NCBI GenBank assembly: GCA_014706295.1
Contig: JACSVZ010000004.1
Location: 93,659,333-93,723,332 of the forward strand
Reading direction: 5' to 3'
Length of the DNA stretch: 64,000 nucleotides
From: Lycocorax pyrrhopterus obiensis
Taxonomy: Eukaryota > Chordata > Aves > Passeriformes > Paradisaeidae
The notes beneath the pieces are model-generated. The model made no database searches and had not been told where the DNA came from. It was given only the letters and a program-made list of their open reading frames with translations. Within the stretch, counting starts at the first letter, position 1, and each line of letters opens with the position of its first letter. Made by a program: the position numbers and the translations under genes. This document shows, in pieces, positions 1 to 31,400 of the stretch.

Positions 1-242
1 CACTTGGCTTGAAGGCCTCTTTGTCTGATCTTCTGAATCCTGAAGTGTTCCCACTACAAAAAAAAGGTGTGATATCCTGCCTAGGATGTCCTGCAGACTG
101 GTGACCAGGTATTCTCCTGGGCTGTAGGGTGGGTCCTGCAAGCTAAGGCAGGTAGGACCCACACCCTCTTTTGCTCAGCCTGCAAATCCTGTCTCTCAAG
201 GGTGGCTGCTGCTGAGGATGTCTGAAAGAGATTTCCAGGCAT
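1..242. other. Unassigned intergenic sequence at the left edge
   Basis: I see no gene or clear repeat. A short A-run lies at about 57-65. This stretch could be an older insertion into which the neighbouring LTR inserted. Confidence 0.4.
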
Positions 243-1015
243 GTCCTTGTTGAGATCCTGTTATTAAGGTTCTTAGAAATGCCTCTGCCCGAATTAAGGT
301 GCAAAGACCATATGCCAGTGACAATAGTAAGGGTTTTATTTGATGAGAGGGAGAGAGAGAGAGGAAATAAGGAAAGAAATAGAAAATAGGTGGGGAGGAC
401 AGAAAGGGTGACAGGGACAGAATAAGGAAAATACCACCACTCCATGGATCCCATTGATGCTCTGTTGATCCTCTCCAGCTGGTCTTCTTGGTAGTGCAGG
501 TCCTCCCAGAAAGTATAGAATCCAATGGGTTTATATACCCTCGAGCCAGGTAGCAAGGTCCAGGCATGTCCCCCTGGAGGAGGAGGGGCAGTCTCTCACA
601 GCAGACTCTGGATCTGTTGCATCATGTGCAGTCCTGTGGTGCAAAGCCTCTCACGTGAAAGTCCTGTGGATGTGGCCTGTGGGGTTGGGGGTTCCACAGC
701 TGGGCCGGTTTGTGTGACAGAGGATGGGTGTTCAGTGCCTCTGACCAGAGGTTACACCACATACCTGAAATCTCTTCCCCCCGATGCTCGGTTGGGTGGG
801 GGGGGTGTCTTTGTAAACCTGGCTTCTGTGAGCTGTGCTCTCCCCCCACCCCAAACTCCACCGGGGATGATTGAACAATTGGTTTCCCTTTATCTAATCA
901 GCAGTTCAAAGTCCCAGTCTTCAGGGAGGCTTCTTTGGTTGTAGCTTCTTTATAATGAGCAAAAACTTTATATCAGTGTTTGAGGCATGAACTATTTTCA
1001 GTCTCTGACAGTCCT
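243..1015 (-). mobile_element. Solo LTR of an endogenous retrovirus (ERVL-like), with 5-bp target duplication
   Basis: The element at 248-1010 runs TG...CA and is flanked by the 5-bp direct repeat GTCCT (243-247 and 1011-1015). On the minus strand it has the LTR order: a TATATAAA box at 537-530, then an AATAAA signal at 340-335, about 90 nt before the LTR end. This gives U3, R and U5 regions. A GA-rich tract (about 344-380) lies in R. No gag, pol or primer-binding site adjoins it, so it is a solo LTR. The 5-bp duplication suggests the ERVL class. Open frames inside it are fortuitous. The family name is not assigned. Confidence 0.68.
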
Positions 1016-1689
1016 CCTGGCTGGCTGAGGCAACCCCAGCTGCTTTCCTCCGTAAGGGAGTGCTGGTCCCTCATTTGACATTGCAAATCATGTTCCTGCC
1101 AGGGACCCCTTCATTTTGCAGTCAACCAGCATTGACTATGTGAATGCCAAGACTGTCCTTAGAAACCTTTGAAGATCTGGAAAAATACCCTTTTACCCAA
1201 CCTTTCTTATTGGCTAGTTTTTTTGCTCCCTCTTGCTTGCTGAGTGTTGTGAATCAGAGACAGGAGAAAAGAGGCACGACTGTCCACTGTGGACAGGTGC
1301 CTTGTACCCTGGGGTTAGGAATCTCCTTCTGGGGAGATGTAGCCAGATTCAAGCTTAATGTTTCTGAAGTAATTTTAGTATGCACATGAGGATATTTTGG
1401 AGAAAAGTGCTCTCACAGAGATCAATACTTACAGTTTGCATAACTTTAGAAAAGAGCTGTAAAGTGGCCGGTGACTTGACCTGGTTTCTAGTACTTGTGG
1501 CTGGCCCTGTGCATAAGCAAGGGAGTCCATAGCTCAGAAAAGCAGAGTTCAGCAACACAGCAAATGAATTCCTGCTGGTTTTGTCTGTCAGAGCCCTGGG
1601 GAGCTGGCCTGGTTGCTGCTTCTCCATGGCAAATTTCCATTACTTTTCCTTTTCCTCTCCGACTATTGCAGTTCTCTATGTCCACCTTT
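1016..1689. other. Intergenic sequence, nothing recognised
   Basis: Mixed-composition sequence between the LTR and a CR1 copy. Short open frames on both strands have no recognisable domain. An upstream COLEC11 non-coding exon could lie here, but no promoter or donor site stands out. Confidence 0.4.
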
Positions 1690-2140
1690 ATCACAGAATC
1701 ATAGAAAGGCTTGAGTTGGAAGGGACCTTAAAGATCTTCTAATTCCAACCCCCCTGCCTTGGACAGGGCATCTTCTACTAGACCAGGTTGCTCAGGGTCC
1801 TGTGCAATCTGCCTTGAACACTTCCAGGGGTGGGTCATCCATTACTTCTCTGGGCAACCTGTTCTATCTGATCTAAATATCTTTTGCAGTTTAAAGCCAC
1901 TCTCCCTTATCCTATCACTGTCTGTCTGTGTAAAAAGTCCCTCTCCCTCTGTTTTTTAAGCCCATTTTAAGTATTGGAAGGCCCCAATAATGTTTCCCCT
2001 AAGACTTCTTTTCTTCATGCTGAACAGCCACAACTCTCTCTCTCTCATAGGAGAGGTGGTCCAGCCCTCTGATCATCTTTGTGATGATGTCCTCCTCTAG
2101 ACACATTCTAACAGGTCCATGCATGGCTTTAGATGTACCT
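1690..2140 (-). mobile_element. CR1 LINE 3' fragment, antisense
   Basis: On the plus strand it starts with the typical reversed CR1 tail (ATCACAGAATCATAGAA, then TTGGAAGGGACCT). It continues through the region that, on the minus strand, encodes the C-terminal part of the CR1 reverse transcriptase: the '...ctgggcaacctgttc...' segment and the '...cctctagacacattctaacaggtcc...' segment. It is 5'-truncated and decayed by indels, with no intact ORF. Confidence 0.85.
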
Positions 2141-3650
2141 TCTCTAGCTCTTGTTCCTCATCCTTGGGTGACAAGAGTCAATTTTGCCCTGTACCCTTGA
2201 AAAGCCTCAAGTGATAATTGCTGCAATTGTGACAAAACTTATCATGGCCTAAATTTTTGAGCAGCAGTTCCACATTCTCCTAGATATTCTTTCTGGTTGG
2301 CAAAGCTTGTCTATGAAGTAGTTTATGCCTGACTCATTATAGGAATGCAGGGCAGGTTGTGGAAATCCTCAAATAGTCCCTGTTCCTCCCTTGCCCCATG
2401 GGAGGATTACCCAGCATTACCCAGGATTACCTTTTCCCTAGAGTTTCCTGCCCTGTTAGACTATGACTGTATTGAGATCTCTTGACCCAAGAGCTCTTCC
2501 CAGGTCTAAGCATAGACACCACCTTTTAAGGCGTGGTCCTCCAGCTGCAGATCTCTCCTTTGGAAAGAAACCCGGGGAAAAGATTTGGGTCAAAAGGGCC
2601 TCATAGCATATACAAGTCTTTGCACCAGATCTGGATGATCAGTAAGAACTCAGAGGTGTACTGTGGTGTCCCCTTGTCCTGCAGTGTGGATGTAGCAACA
2701 GATGGAGTAGCAACGCAGTTCTGAGGTGGAGCACCCTGGCCTGTAACTCATGCAATGCCCTCCACACATGAGGAAGGAGACAAAATCTCCTCCCATCAGA
2801 TCCTCTTGCTGTGGTTCCTAGGGGATAATGGAAACACAAACTGGACAGTAATTCAGAGGGACAATTTATTCCCCCAACTCCAAAATCATCTCCTTGGCCT
2901 TGCTGCTAAGACATCTGTTATGCCAGTCAACACCTTCAGGCTATCCCAAATAACAGTTCCACTCTCCTAGATCCCCAATATATTGAGGCATACAGACCCA
3001 CATACTGGTCCTACAACTGTGCCTAATCCTACTTGATTTATTTTTGAAGGAATTCAGGGAGTAGAAATTAATATAGCCCTATCTTCTTGTTCTAGATGTA
3101 AAATGCACGTCTTTATGGTGGCTATAAAAGATGATAAAAAACCTGTTATGACTTTCAGCTTATTTGTGTAGTACAGAGCTCTGGTTAAAGACGGACTGGA
3201 AAAACATATCAGAAATACATACATAACACTTTTTTCAAAGTATTTTTGCAGGCCCCCTAAATACTGCATTTTGACAGTCCTTTCACACAAACTCCATTTC
3301 TGTTCAGCTGTTTTCTGAGACATCTCTTCACAGCCTAATTTCAGGCAAACCATTTCAGTTGTCGGCTTAGACTAGGATATATTTCAAAGGTGATTCTCTA
3401 CAGGAGTTATTGAAGACTGATGCAACTTTATTGAATGATACAGTGAAATATTACCTGCCTTCCACCCTCAGTGACTTACATGAGGGCAATTGTATCAGAC
3501 AATTTGCCTGGGCACAATTCCAGTGCTCAGGTAGATGGGAAGTGAAGTTTCAGGCCTTTGAGTTGGTCTCATATGTTACTGAATTGTCTCTTTAGAGCAG
3601 TATCCACTCTTTCTAAGTGGGAACTTAGTACTAACAACTTTCAGTGCAAG
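2141..3650. other. Intergenic sequence; possible decayed repeat at about 2520-3030
   Basis: No gene is recognised. The part at about 2520-3030 is richer in GC and, read on the minus strand, has an AATAAA-like signal (plus-strand TTTATT at about 2866), which could be an old LTR. I could not find paired TG/CA ends or a target duplication. The rest is ordinary AT-rich sequence. Confidence 0.3.
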
Positions 3651-4315
3651 GCCAGGTGGCCAAGAAGGCCAATGGCATCATGGTCTGTATCAGCAATAGT
3701 GTGGCCAAAAACACCAATGGCATCCTGGCCTGTATCAGCAATAGTGTGGCCAGCAGGACCAGGGCAGTGATTGTCTCCCTGTACTCGGCACTGGTGAGGC
3801 CACGCCTTAAATCCTGTGCCCAGTTCTGGGCCCCTCACTGCAAGAAGGACATGGTGGTGCTGAAGCATGTCCAGAGAAGGGCAACAGAGCTGGTGAAGGG
3901 TCTGGACTACAAGTCCTGTGAGGAGTGGCTGAGAGAACAGGGGTTTAGCCTGGAGAAAAGGAGGCACAGGGGAGACCTTACCACTCTTTACAATTACTTG
4001 AAAGGAGGTTGTAGCCAGGGGGGAGATGGTCTTTTTTCCCATGTTGCAAGAAATAGGCCAAGAGGAAATGGCCTCAAGTTGTGCCAGAGGGAGTTTAGAT
4101 TGGCTATTAGGAAAAATTACTTCATGGAAAGGGTTGTCAAGCACTGGAACGGGCTGCCCAGGGAAGTGGTTGAGTCACCATCCCTGGACATATTTCAAAG
4201 ATATGTAGATGTGGCACTTGGGGACATGGCTTAGTGGTGGACTTGGCAGTCCTGGGTTAATGGTTGGTTGATGATCTTAGAGGTCTTTTCCAGCCCAAGC
4301 AATTCTATGATTCTA
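3651..4315 (+). mobile_element. CR1 LINE 3' fragment (ORF2 C-terminus and tail)
   Basis: An open frame from 3644 to 4234 matches the CR1 ORF2 end: [14 protein letters not shown], then [58 protein letters not shown]. The tail ends with AATTCTATGATTCTAAG at about 4300-4316. The 5' part carries a 45-bp tandem duplication (3656-3745). It is a 5'-truncated insertion whose frame is still open over about 190 codons, so it is fairly young. It is not a host gene. Confidence 0.9.
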
Positions 4316-4679
4316 AGCCTGCATGTTGTATTTTTTCCTTTCACCTTTCCAGATTGCTGCCTCCAATAAGAAATCATGAACACAGAATTGGCTATTATTT
4401 GCATTGTTTAATCTCCTTCTTGTTTAATTAAATTTCTCCCGAGCTTTATCTCATCCAGTTTAACAGCAAAAAAACCTGCTAAATATGCTGCTGCCTGTTT
4501 CATGTGTGTCTGAGGAGCACATAACCTGCTTGGAGGAGCTGCACATGTGCTTCTCATGCTGTGTGGGTTATGGTACACAAATATATATATATAGTGTTTG
4601 TAGTGGGATGCTGCATGTGTTCAGAAACTGTTGAAAGCTTTTGGAATTCTTATAACTGTTTATTCATTCTTTTGTTTAG
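4316..4679 (+). other. COLEC11: Sequence immediately upstream of the first coding exon (end of an intron)
   Basis: AT-rich sequence with a short (AT)n run at about 4571-4583. A pyrimidine-rich tract ends in TTTAG at 4679, the acceptor of the first coding exon. It is therefore read as the end of an intron that starts left of here; the donor exon was not identified. Confidence 0.55.
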
Positions 4680-4705
4680 GAGTCAGTGACCTGTAAGTGC
4701 TCATT

Positions 4706-24717
<20,012 letters not shown>

Positions 24718-25315
24718 GCTGCTCTGCTCTTTCTTTATTTTAAGAAAAATGTTTAAGACAATTGTACAAGTTACTCCATGTTATAGAGTACAAGTGAAAT
24801 TTTGCAAGCATGCGGAATCAGTGTTGTACAGCTGTAAATACAGTTTAGGTATTTCAAATATCAGTATTTACCCTTCAGAAGGGAAGAGCAGTAATAAGAC
24901 ATAGCTTGGTTGGGGTTTTTTAATGTAGGAAAATATATCTATTTAGATAAAAATGTGCTTTGGGGCTAAATTTTGCCCTTACAACAGTTAACAAATGTGA
25001 TTACATGACTATAAGGGAAGACAGAATTTGGCCTCTAGTTGTTAGAATGATTAGAATTAGATTCCTGATATTCTTTTATCTTAGTAAAATTTGTAGTTGT
25101 AAATGCTAATTACTTGTAGTGCTACAGGGATATTTTGGCAACAAGAGAAATATTTTGTATACTCCAGTTATTAAGTACAAATATTACTGTAGGTTTTTTG
25201 AATGTTACACCTTTTTTTAAAAAAAAAAAAAAAAACTGGCCAAAGCAAACCAACAAATCAGGATTCCTACCAATTTTGTTATGTTTCTTTATTAAACTGT
25301 TCACAGATGTATGAA
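24718..25315 (+). other. COLEC11: COLEC11 3' untranslated region (end inferred)
   Basis: AT-rich sequence after the stop codon with no further splice-consistent coding. I see no AATAAA before 25.8 kb. ATTAAA at 25291-25296 is the first plausible polyadenylation hexamer and lies just before a CR1 tail (25361), so transcripts probably end near 25.31 kb. An A-tract at about 25218-25236 could prime oligo-dT falsely. Alternative AATAAA sites at 25853 and 26526 would give longer UTRs. Confidence 0.45.
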
Positions 25316-25360
25316 CAAAAAGCATTTAAGTAAACTGAATTTTAATGGTGAGAGACGACA

Positions 25361-25466
25361 AAGTCTAGCGAAAGGTGTCCCTGCCCATGACAGGGGGTTG
25401 AAACTAAGTAATCTTTAAGGTCTCTTCCAACCCAAACTATTCTATGATTCCATGATTCAATGATAG
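25361..25466 (+). mobile_element. CR1 LINE 3' tail fragment, sense
   Basis: About 100 nt matching only the CR1 3' UTR: GTCCCTGCCCATGACAGGGG, then GGTCTCTTCCAACCCAAAC, ending in ATTCTATGATTCCATGATTC, the degenerate 8-bp tail repeat. It lies just after the likely COLEC11 polyadenylation site. Confidence 0.88.
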
Positions 25467-28400
25467 GTAATTTCTCATAATTTAGTAGATAAAGAGAGTT
25501 TCCATCCAGATGGTGTTTTGGGGTTGGCTAGAGGTAAAAGTAAGAATTTGATTCTCTGCATTCCTTAGTTGAAAATGATTCAGTGCATGAAGTATTTCAG
25601 ACTGCAAACAATTCCCTAAAGTAAACGTTTCACATTTTTATAAGATAATCTTAGTGCATCTTGTTACAAAACAAGCAAAATACCAGCCCTCCACAATTTA
25701 AGGCAGACTTCATATATATGCAATTAAGCTCATGAAAACACATTAGCTATCAGTTCCTTTTGATAAGAAAACAGCTTACATGTTTACACAGACTGTAATC
25801 CCCTGAAAAGCAGAAAAGTTTCTGAAATTTTTCTGATTATGTATATAGCAGTAATAAATAACTTTGCACAAATAATTTATGTACCAAATTTACAATTGCA
25901 TGTGATGGAAAATGTGATGTATATTTAAAAAAAAAAAACCCAGCATAATTTCACAAAGAAAAAGATGAATTACGTCAGATCTTCCCAGGAGCCAGTTGCA
26001 TGCCACCTCATCTCACTGTTAGGCATAGAAAAATCGACAAAATTTGCAAAATCTCTCACTGTGTTTCTTTAGGAATACCTTGCACAGTATTTTAAGATGA
26101 TTTTTAAGGATAAATGATCCTTGCATAATATTCTGATCAAAATGGATATCTGATTATCATAGGAGATTGGTCTGTAGGATATCCACAGTGGATATGGCAT
26201 GTGGTCCCAGAGATTTCCTTACAAGAAGGCAAAACCAACTCGTATCACCTCTGCTGTGCTGTGGCATGTAAACAATCAATGACCATACAATGCTGTTCAT
26301 ATCCACAGACTCTGACATTATTTGATTTATATACCTAAGAGAACAAACCGTTTTGCTTGCTGTATTTACTCTGTAAATCTCAATCCTTTATATATATATG
26401 TAAGTTTGCTATTAATTTTGAAGATCACTAGCAGTACTATAGTATCCTATAGTATTTGTTTGTCAGCCCAGCTCCAGAGCAATCGCTCCAAATGCATGGG
26501 TCCTTTGATGGCTTTACTTTCTTTTAATAAAGATAGGTATGATACCTCTGTGTTAGTCATTCTTCCAACTGCATATTGAAATATATTAAATAATGTGAAT
26601 CTGTTTCTACACTAATATTCAAAGACTCTGCACAACTTGCAGGGAGCTAACAATTCCAGTAGAGCAATTTGTTTAGAATAGTGCCTTTTGAATATCATGA
26701 TTGTTTCCTGCCTGCTATAGAAATCCTCAGAAACCATTTAAATCTCCAACATACTTTTGTCAAATCATTGTAGCTATATTAAAACAGTCCAAACCTGAGA
26801 TACAGATATCTGAAGCTCCCTCATTATATATGCTGAAGTTGCTGTTTATTTTCCACCTAGGTTTTGAAAGTCTCTGTTGTATTGTTCAGTTTCCTCAGAA
26901 AGATGAAAAGAGGCCTTTTAGGGAGATGGGAAGCTTTTTGAGATGCCAAATGCCCCTATTTTAGCTGGAAGTCACACCATGTTTTAAAGATTGCCTTGAT
27001 GTGTGGAGCATTTAAGCAGTCTCAATTTCTATTAAAATTTAAGATAAAAAATAAAGGCAATGGAAAAAAAATTAGCTTTCCTAGTTTCATGTTCTTCAGG
27101 ACATTTTTTTTTGCAATGCTCAAATGCTCAATGCATATGTGAGGTAGAAACTAAATTAATTTCATTGTCAGATACCTGTACACTGGCTGCAGCAGTCCTT
27201 ATTACACCATTTGGGCAAAGACAGCAAGGCTAGTGTGTATGCTCTCTAGCTGTCCTGCAATAGGCAACAACAGCATATCTGATATTTACCCCTTCGAGGA
27301 ACTGGGTGAGAAATGATGGAGGCATTGGAAATGAATGAGCCCTTCATAACTTCTTTCACTCTCTAGTTGCTGATGTCTGTAGGTAGACCCTTGCTGGGGG
27401 CAGAAATCAATGTTGCATGTAGTGCTCAGCCTGCATGAAGCCTGCTGACATGCTTGGTAAGGTTTCCATTACTCTCCCTGGAATTTGAGACTATTGTTTT
27501 TTTTAAAAAATGTAATGAGTGATAAGCTAGTTTTACTTGGGGTGTCCGTCTGCATTAAAACCTGCAATCGTGATATAATTACTCATTTTGTGTAGCTCTG
27601 CAGAAGCCTTTGGAACATGTCTGTCTGGCAAGCACAGGTGTTTCTCAGACTATTCTTATATGCTCTATTTTTGATGGATAATTTTTCCTCATAAATACAT
27701 ATCCATAGCCCTTATTTATTTCATTCTCGAATAAAGGGCATTCTGTCACATTTTAAAAAGGCAACAATAGCAGTTGTTTTTTTTAATGAAGTCACCCATT
27801 CATGTTCTTGAATGACTTCTTCACATAAAATGTGGATTTCATTCAACTATACTCTGCGCCTTTAGCTGCTAAGGCTGTGTGTTGTAGTATTGCTGTCAGG
27901 GCCGGACGTGCACCCCCCTTCTAGGAGGGGGCTTGGTAAAGGTAAAGCATTTAACTGGCTGAGTCTAAGGGAGCTCCACTGCCTGTGAGAGCTCTGACTC
28001 ACTGTGGACGTCTTGGGAGAGCACTGGATGATGTCTGATCCTGATCACTATCCAGATTTGCCACTCCACAACCTCACTCCTTGGTAGAAGGTGCTGGTCC
28101 CACTTGCCTTGTCAATCTGCTCAGCTCCTGGCTTACCATCCCTCGTGAACCAGCTGCTCCTCACTGTGCTCTGACAGCTGACATGATTATCCCTGGAAAT
28201 ATGGGTTTATTACAGGTTTGTTAGCAGCAGAACTTCTCCCTGACTGTGAGTTTTAAACATTCTTATATCACAGAGAAGAACTGTAAAAAAATTAATATTC
28301 ATATGTGGGATGTAGAGCATCCTTATTCATGTAAGTAAAGTGGAGTGCTTCATTTTTCATAAGCTCGAGAAATGCCAGTTCAAATACACTTTACATAATA

Positions 28401-31400
28401 GCAGCTGGTTGGACTTTTTTTTGTTACAGTTCTTGATGAAAAGCAAAAGAAGGTGATATTAAAATAATTTTAATTGTAAAATATGATGAAGGTTCACAGT
28501 GGAGGAAGACTTTTGAAGTAGACATTTTTCAAGACGTTGACTTTTAGAATTTTTCAGAATTTAATTTCCAAGTTCTAAAGATTTATTTTGACCCATCAAG
28601 GGATTTGATTTTTATATTATTGTCAATATGTTTTACACCATGTCAGTAACAGTGATCTGTATAATGCTTGAAATATTTTACTTTATTCTTTAGGTGTTGA
28701 TTTCCAGAGGGAACAAGTTATCTTTTTGAGACTTCTGTTTGCCATGCTGAAAGACTGTGACATTGGAATTGTTTTTTCCTCCTGGGCCTGCTATGACACT
28801 GTAAATGCTTTGAATACAAAACAATAGATAGTTCAACCTACATTACATAGAAGATATCCTTAATGATTATGAAAATTATTCATTTAAGTAGTATGCCATA
28901 TAACTAGTAGTTTATGCACTATTCCAAATGTCCAAACCAATCATTAGATAAAATAAAGGCAAGCCTTTTGAAACCTGAAAATCTTACAAATATACTTTCA
29001 TCCTGAATTAAAACAAAAATTTGTCAAAGTAACCAAATTTACAGTAAAGCAGAAATTGAGAGTTTCCCCTAGGTCTATATCCAGATCTAACTTTTGTGGG
29101 AAACTCAGTGACTTGTGATGGTCATGGCTGAATCAAATCCTCGGGTAGAGAATTAGCCAACAATACAATGATGTGTGACTTTAGCCTTTGCACTTTCTGA
29201 AGTGCTTCCCCTTAGCCTTTATTGGTCCAAGGGTCAGTGTCTTTTCACTGGAGATTCTGGTTTTCAATTTTCGGCTTGCCCGTGGTGCCAACAGGTTCAT
29301 CACTCTACATGTCTGCCACAGATTACAGGTGAAGAAATGGGATTTTGTCCACAGTGGGGACCTGGAAATGCTTGTAAAACCAGCTGTGATGGGAAAGGTA
29401 TTATGCAAAACTGGAGCTGGCCACTCACCCCTTCCTTGGGGTGCATATTCCTTGGCAGGGAGAGGCAGTCCAGCCTACCAAGAGAAAAACTGACCTTGTT
29501 ATTATGGGTAAAAAGAAATCAGAGTTTTAAGATTTACCTTGGGGAAAAAATGTGCAGTGAAGGGTTTTGACTATTTACTTTATATAGGAGCTGTGAGAAA
29601 GAACAGTTTGGTTTTAATTTTGCTGTGATCGGAGAGTACAAGCTGTGTGAAATGGGAGAGAAAGTGTTTGTGGAGAGGACGGCAGTTGTGTGCTCAAGGT
29701 GTTTTTCCGGATGCAAGTCTCCTCCTAGCCCAGAGCTTTTCTATTGGATGAGGAGAGGAGTCCTCTCAAGAGGGCAAGCACAAAATGGAAAAGGTGGAAG
29801 AAGCAGCGAGTGGATGTGCAGAACTGGCAGTGAGTGGGATGCCCATGAGGAGGAATGTAAATGTTACCTCCAGCCATTCTCCTGCTTCCTGCAAGGGAAA
29901 TGTAATTATCTTGCCCTTTCCATCAAAATGTCTCACTATAGCTCTGGATGGGTAACTCACAAAAATAGAGTGAGGTGACCAATTTAGCATAATATCTGTG
30001 CCTAAATAAAGCCCAGTTTGGGTCTATGGACAAATAATAGCATCCAGCACACTCTGGATGTATTAATGCATGAAATCACGGGGGATATAATTAAGCACTG
30101 CTATTCAAAGGCTAGCTATGTAGTATTGATGAGCTTCTGGATATTCTTTACATATAAAATTGTGAATGCTGCCAGGAAGGTCTGGTGTGCAGCTGAACAA
30201 TACAGGTGTTACCATACTATCATCTAGTGGCAGTAAGAAGCAAAATGAAGGAGCCGAGGGGTATTTTGCTTCTGCTTGCATCAGTTACTGTGCTGCAATC
30301 ACTGATGCTGTATTGAACAACTGACTTCCCAGCTCTGAAGTCTTTAGTCAGCTTTCTTCTCCTTTTTTTTTTCTTTGTGAAAAGATTATTTTGAATTATT
30401 ACAAAGAGACGTGCACTGATTTTAAGTCCAATTCTCAAGTGGGAGTTTTGACTAAGAAGTGAAAAGCATGCCCAAATGAGCTCAATTATTGTTCCTTGGA
30501 GTGAAGAAAAAGAAAACAAGTCAAGCTGTGCTCTGCAGGCCAGCGTCTAAATTGCAGGTGCAGATCTTCACCTGGCATCAATCAACTCCAGTGAAGCCAA
30601 ATTGATTTATACCTGCTGAGGATTTGAGACAGTATCATCATCAATTCTAGATCTATGCTTATTTTGGAAAGAAAGAGAGAGAAGTATTTTAATGTTTATA
30701 ATTTATTCTGAGCACTTTGAATGTTATTCAAAGTCTGAGCCACTGTAATGGGTGCATCTCCCATGAAGATTTCTGGGCAATAATCAGTTTTGCGACAAAT
30801 ATTGAACGTAAAATAGTTGAAGTAGGTCTATGGTGCAGAACTTTATCCTTGCAAGTACTCAAGGGGTATGACGTAGAACACAAAAGAAACAGTAAAAGCA
30901 TTCAACACAAAGAATAAGTCCTCTATCATTTTATATCATTCCGTGAAAATGAAACATTTGCTTTTTGTCGTACTCAACATTTATCCATAGGAGAAGACAG
31001 GGTGCCATCTAGTGAAGAAAAGATTTGTTGCATATCTAAAGAACTGCAAATCCAACTTTGTTCCTGCTTTATTCTTTAGTATGAAAGGAATGATATGGAC
31101 ATTCTGCAAGAGTGAAAGTGCGCACTATGTTAAGTCCACTGTGTAGAACAAAGAAATAAAAGAAAGTATAAAAATGCAAAATACTAATTTCCTTATTACA
31201 CAATGGCCTCCACACATACATGTCATCTTGTTTTACTTAATTCAATTCCCTGCTTCTTCCGCAGCATTACTACCCTTCTGTTCTACATAAATTCTGTCCT
31301 AAATATCCCCAGCTGGATTAGCAGGAAACTTGTAGTTGACGTGGATGTAAGGAATTCCTGTTTTTTTGTCTACAGCTTCTGAAAGTGGAAGATAAATGCT

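Noticed and set aside
143..944. Open frames of 123-139 codons near the left edge as genes
   Set aside because: They lie in a solo LTR with paired TG/CA ends, TATA box and AATAAA signal, and have no protein domain.
3644..4234. 196-codon open frame as a host gene
   Set aside because: Its sequence is the C-terminal part of CR1 ORF2, with a CR1 3' tail directly following.
27310..27345. Possible allantoicase motif (NDGGIG) as an ALLC exon
   Set aside because: The frame stops three codons later, has no matching flanking residues and no splice sites; chance match.
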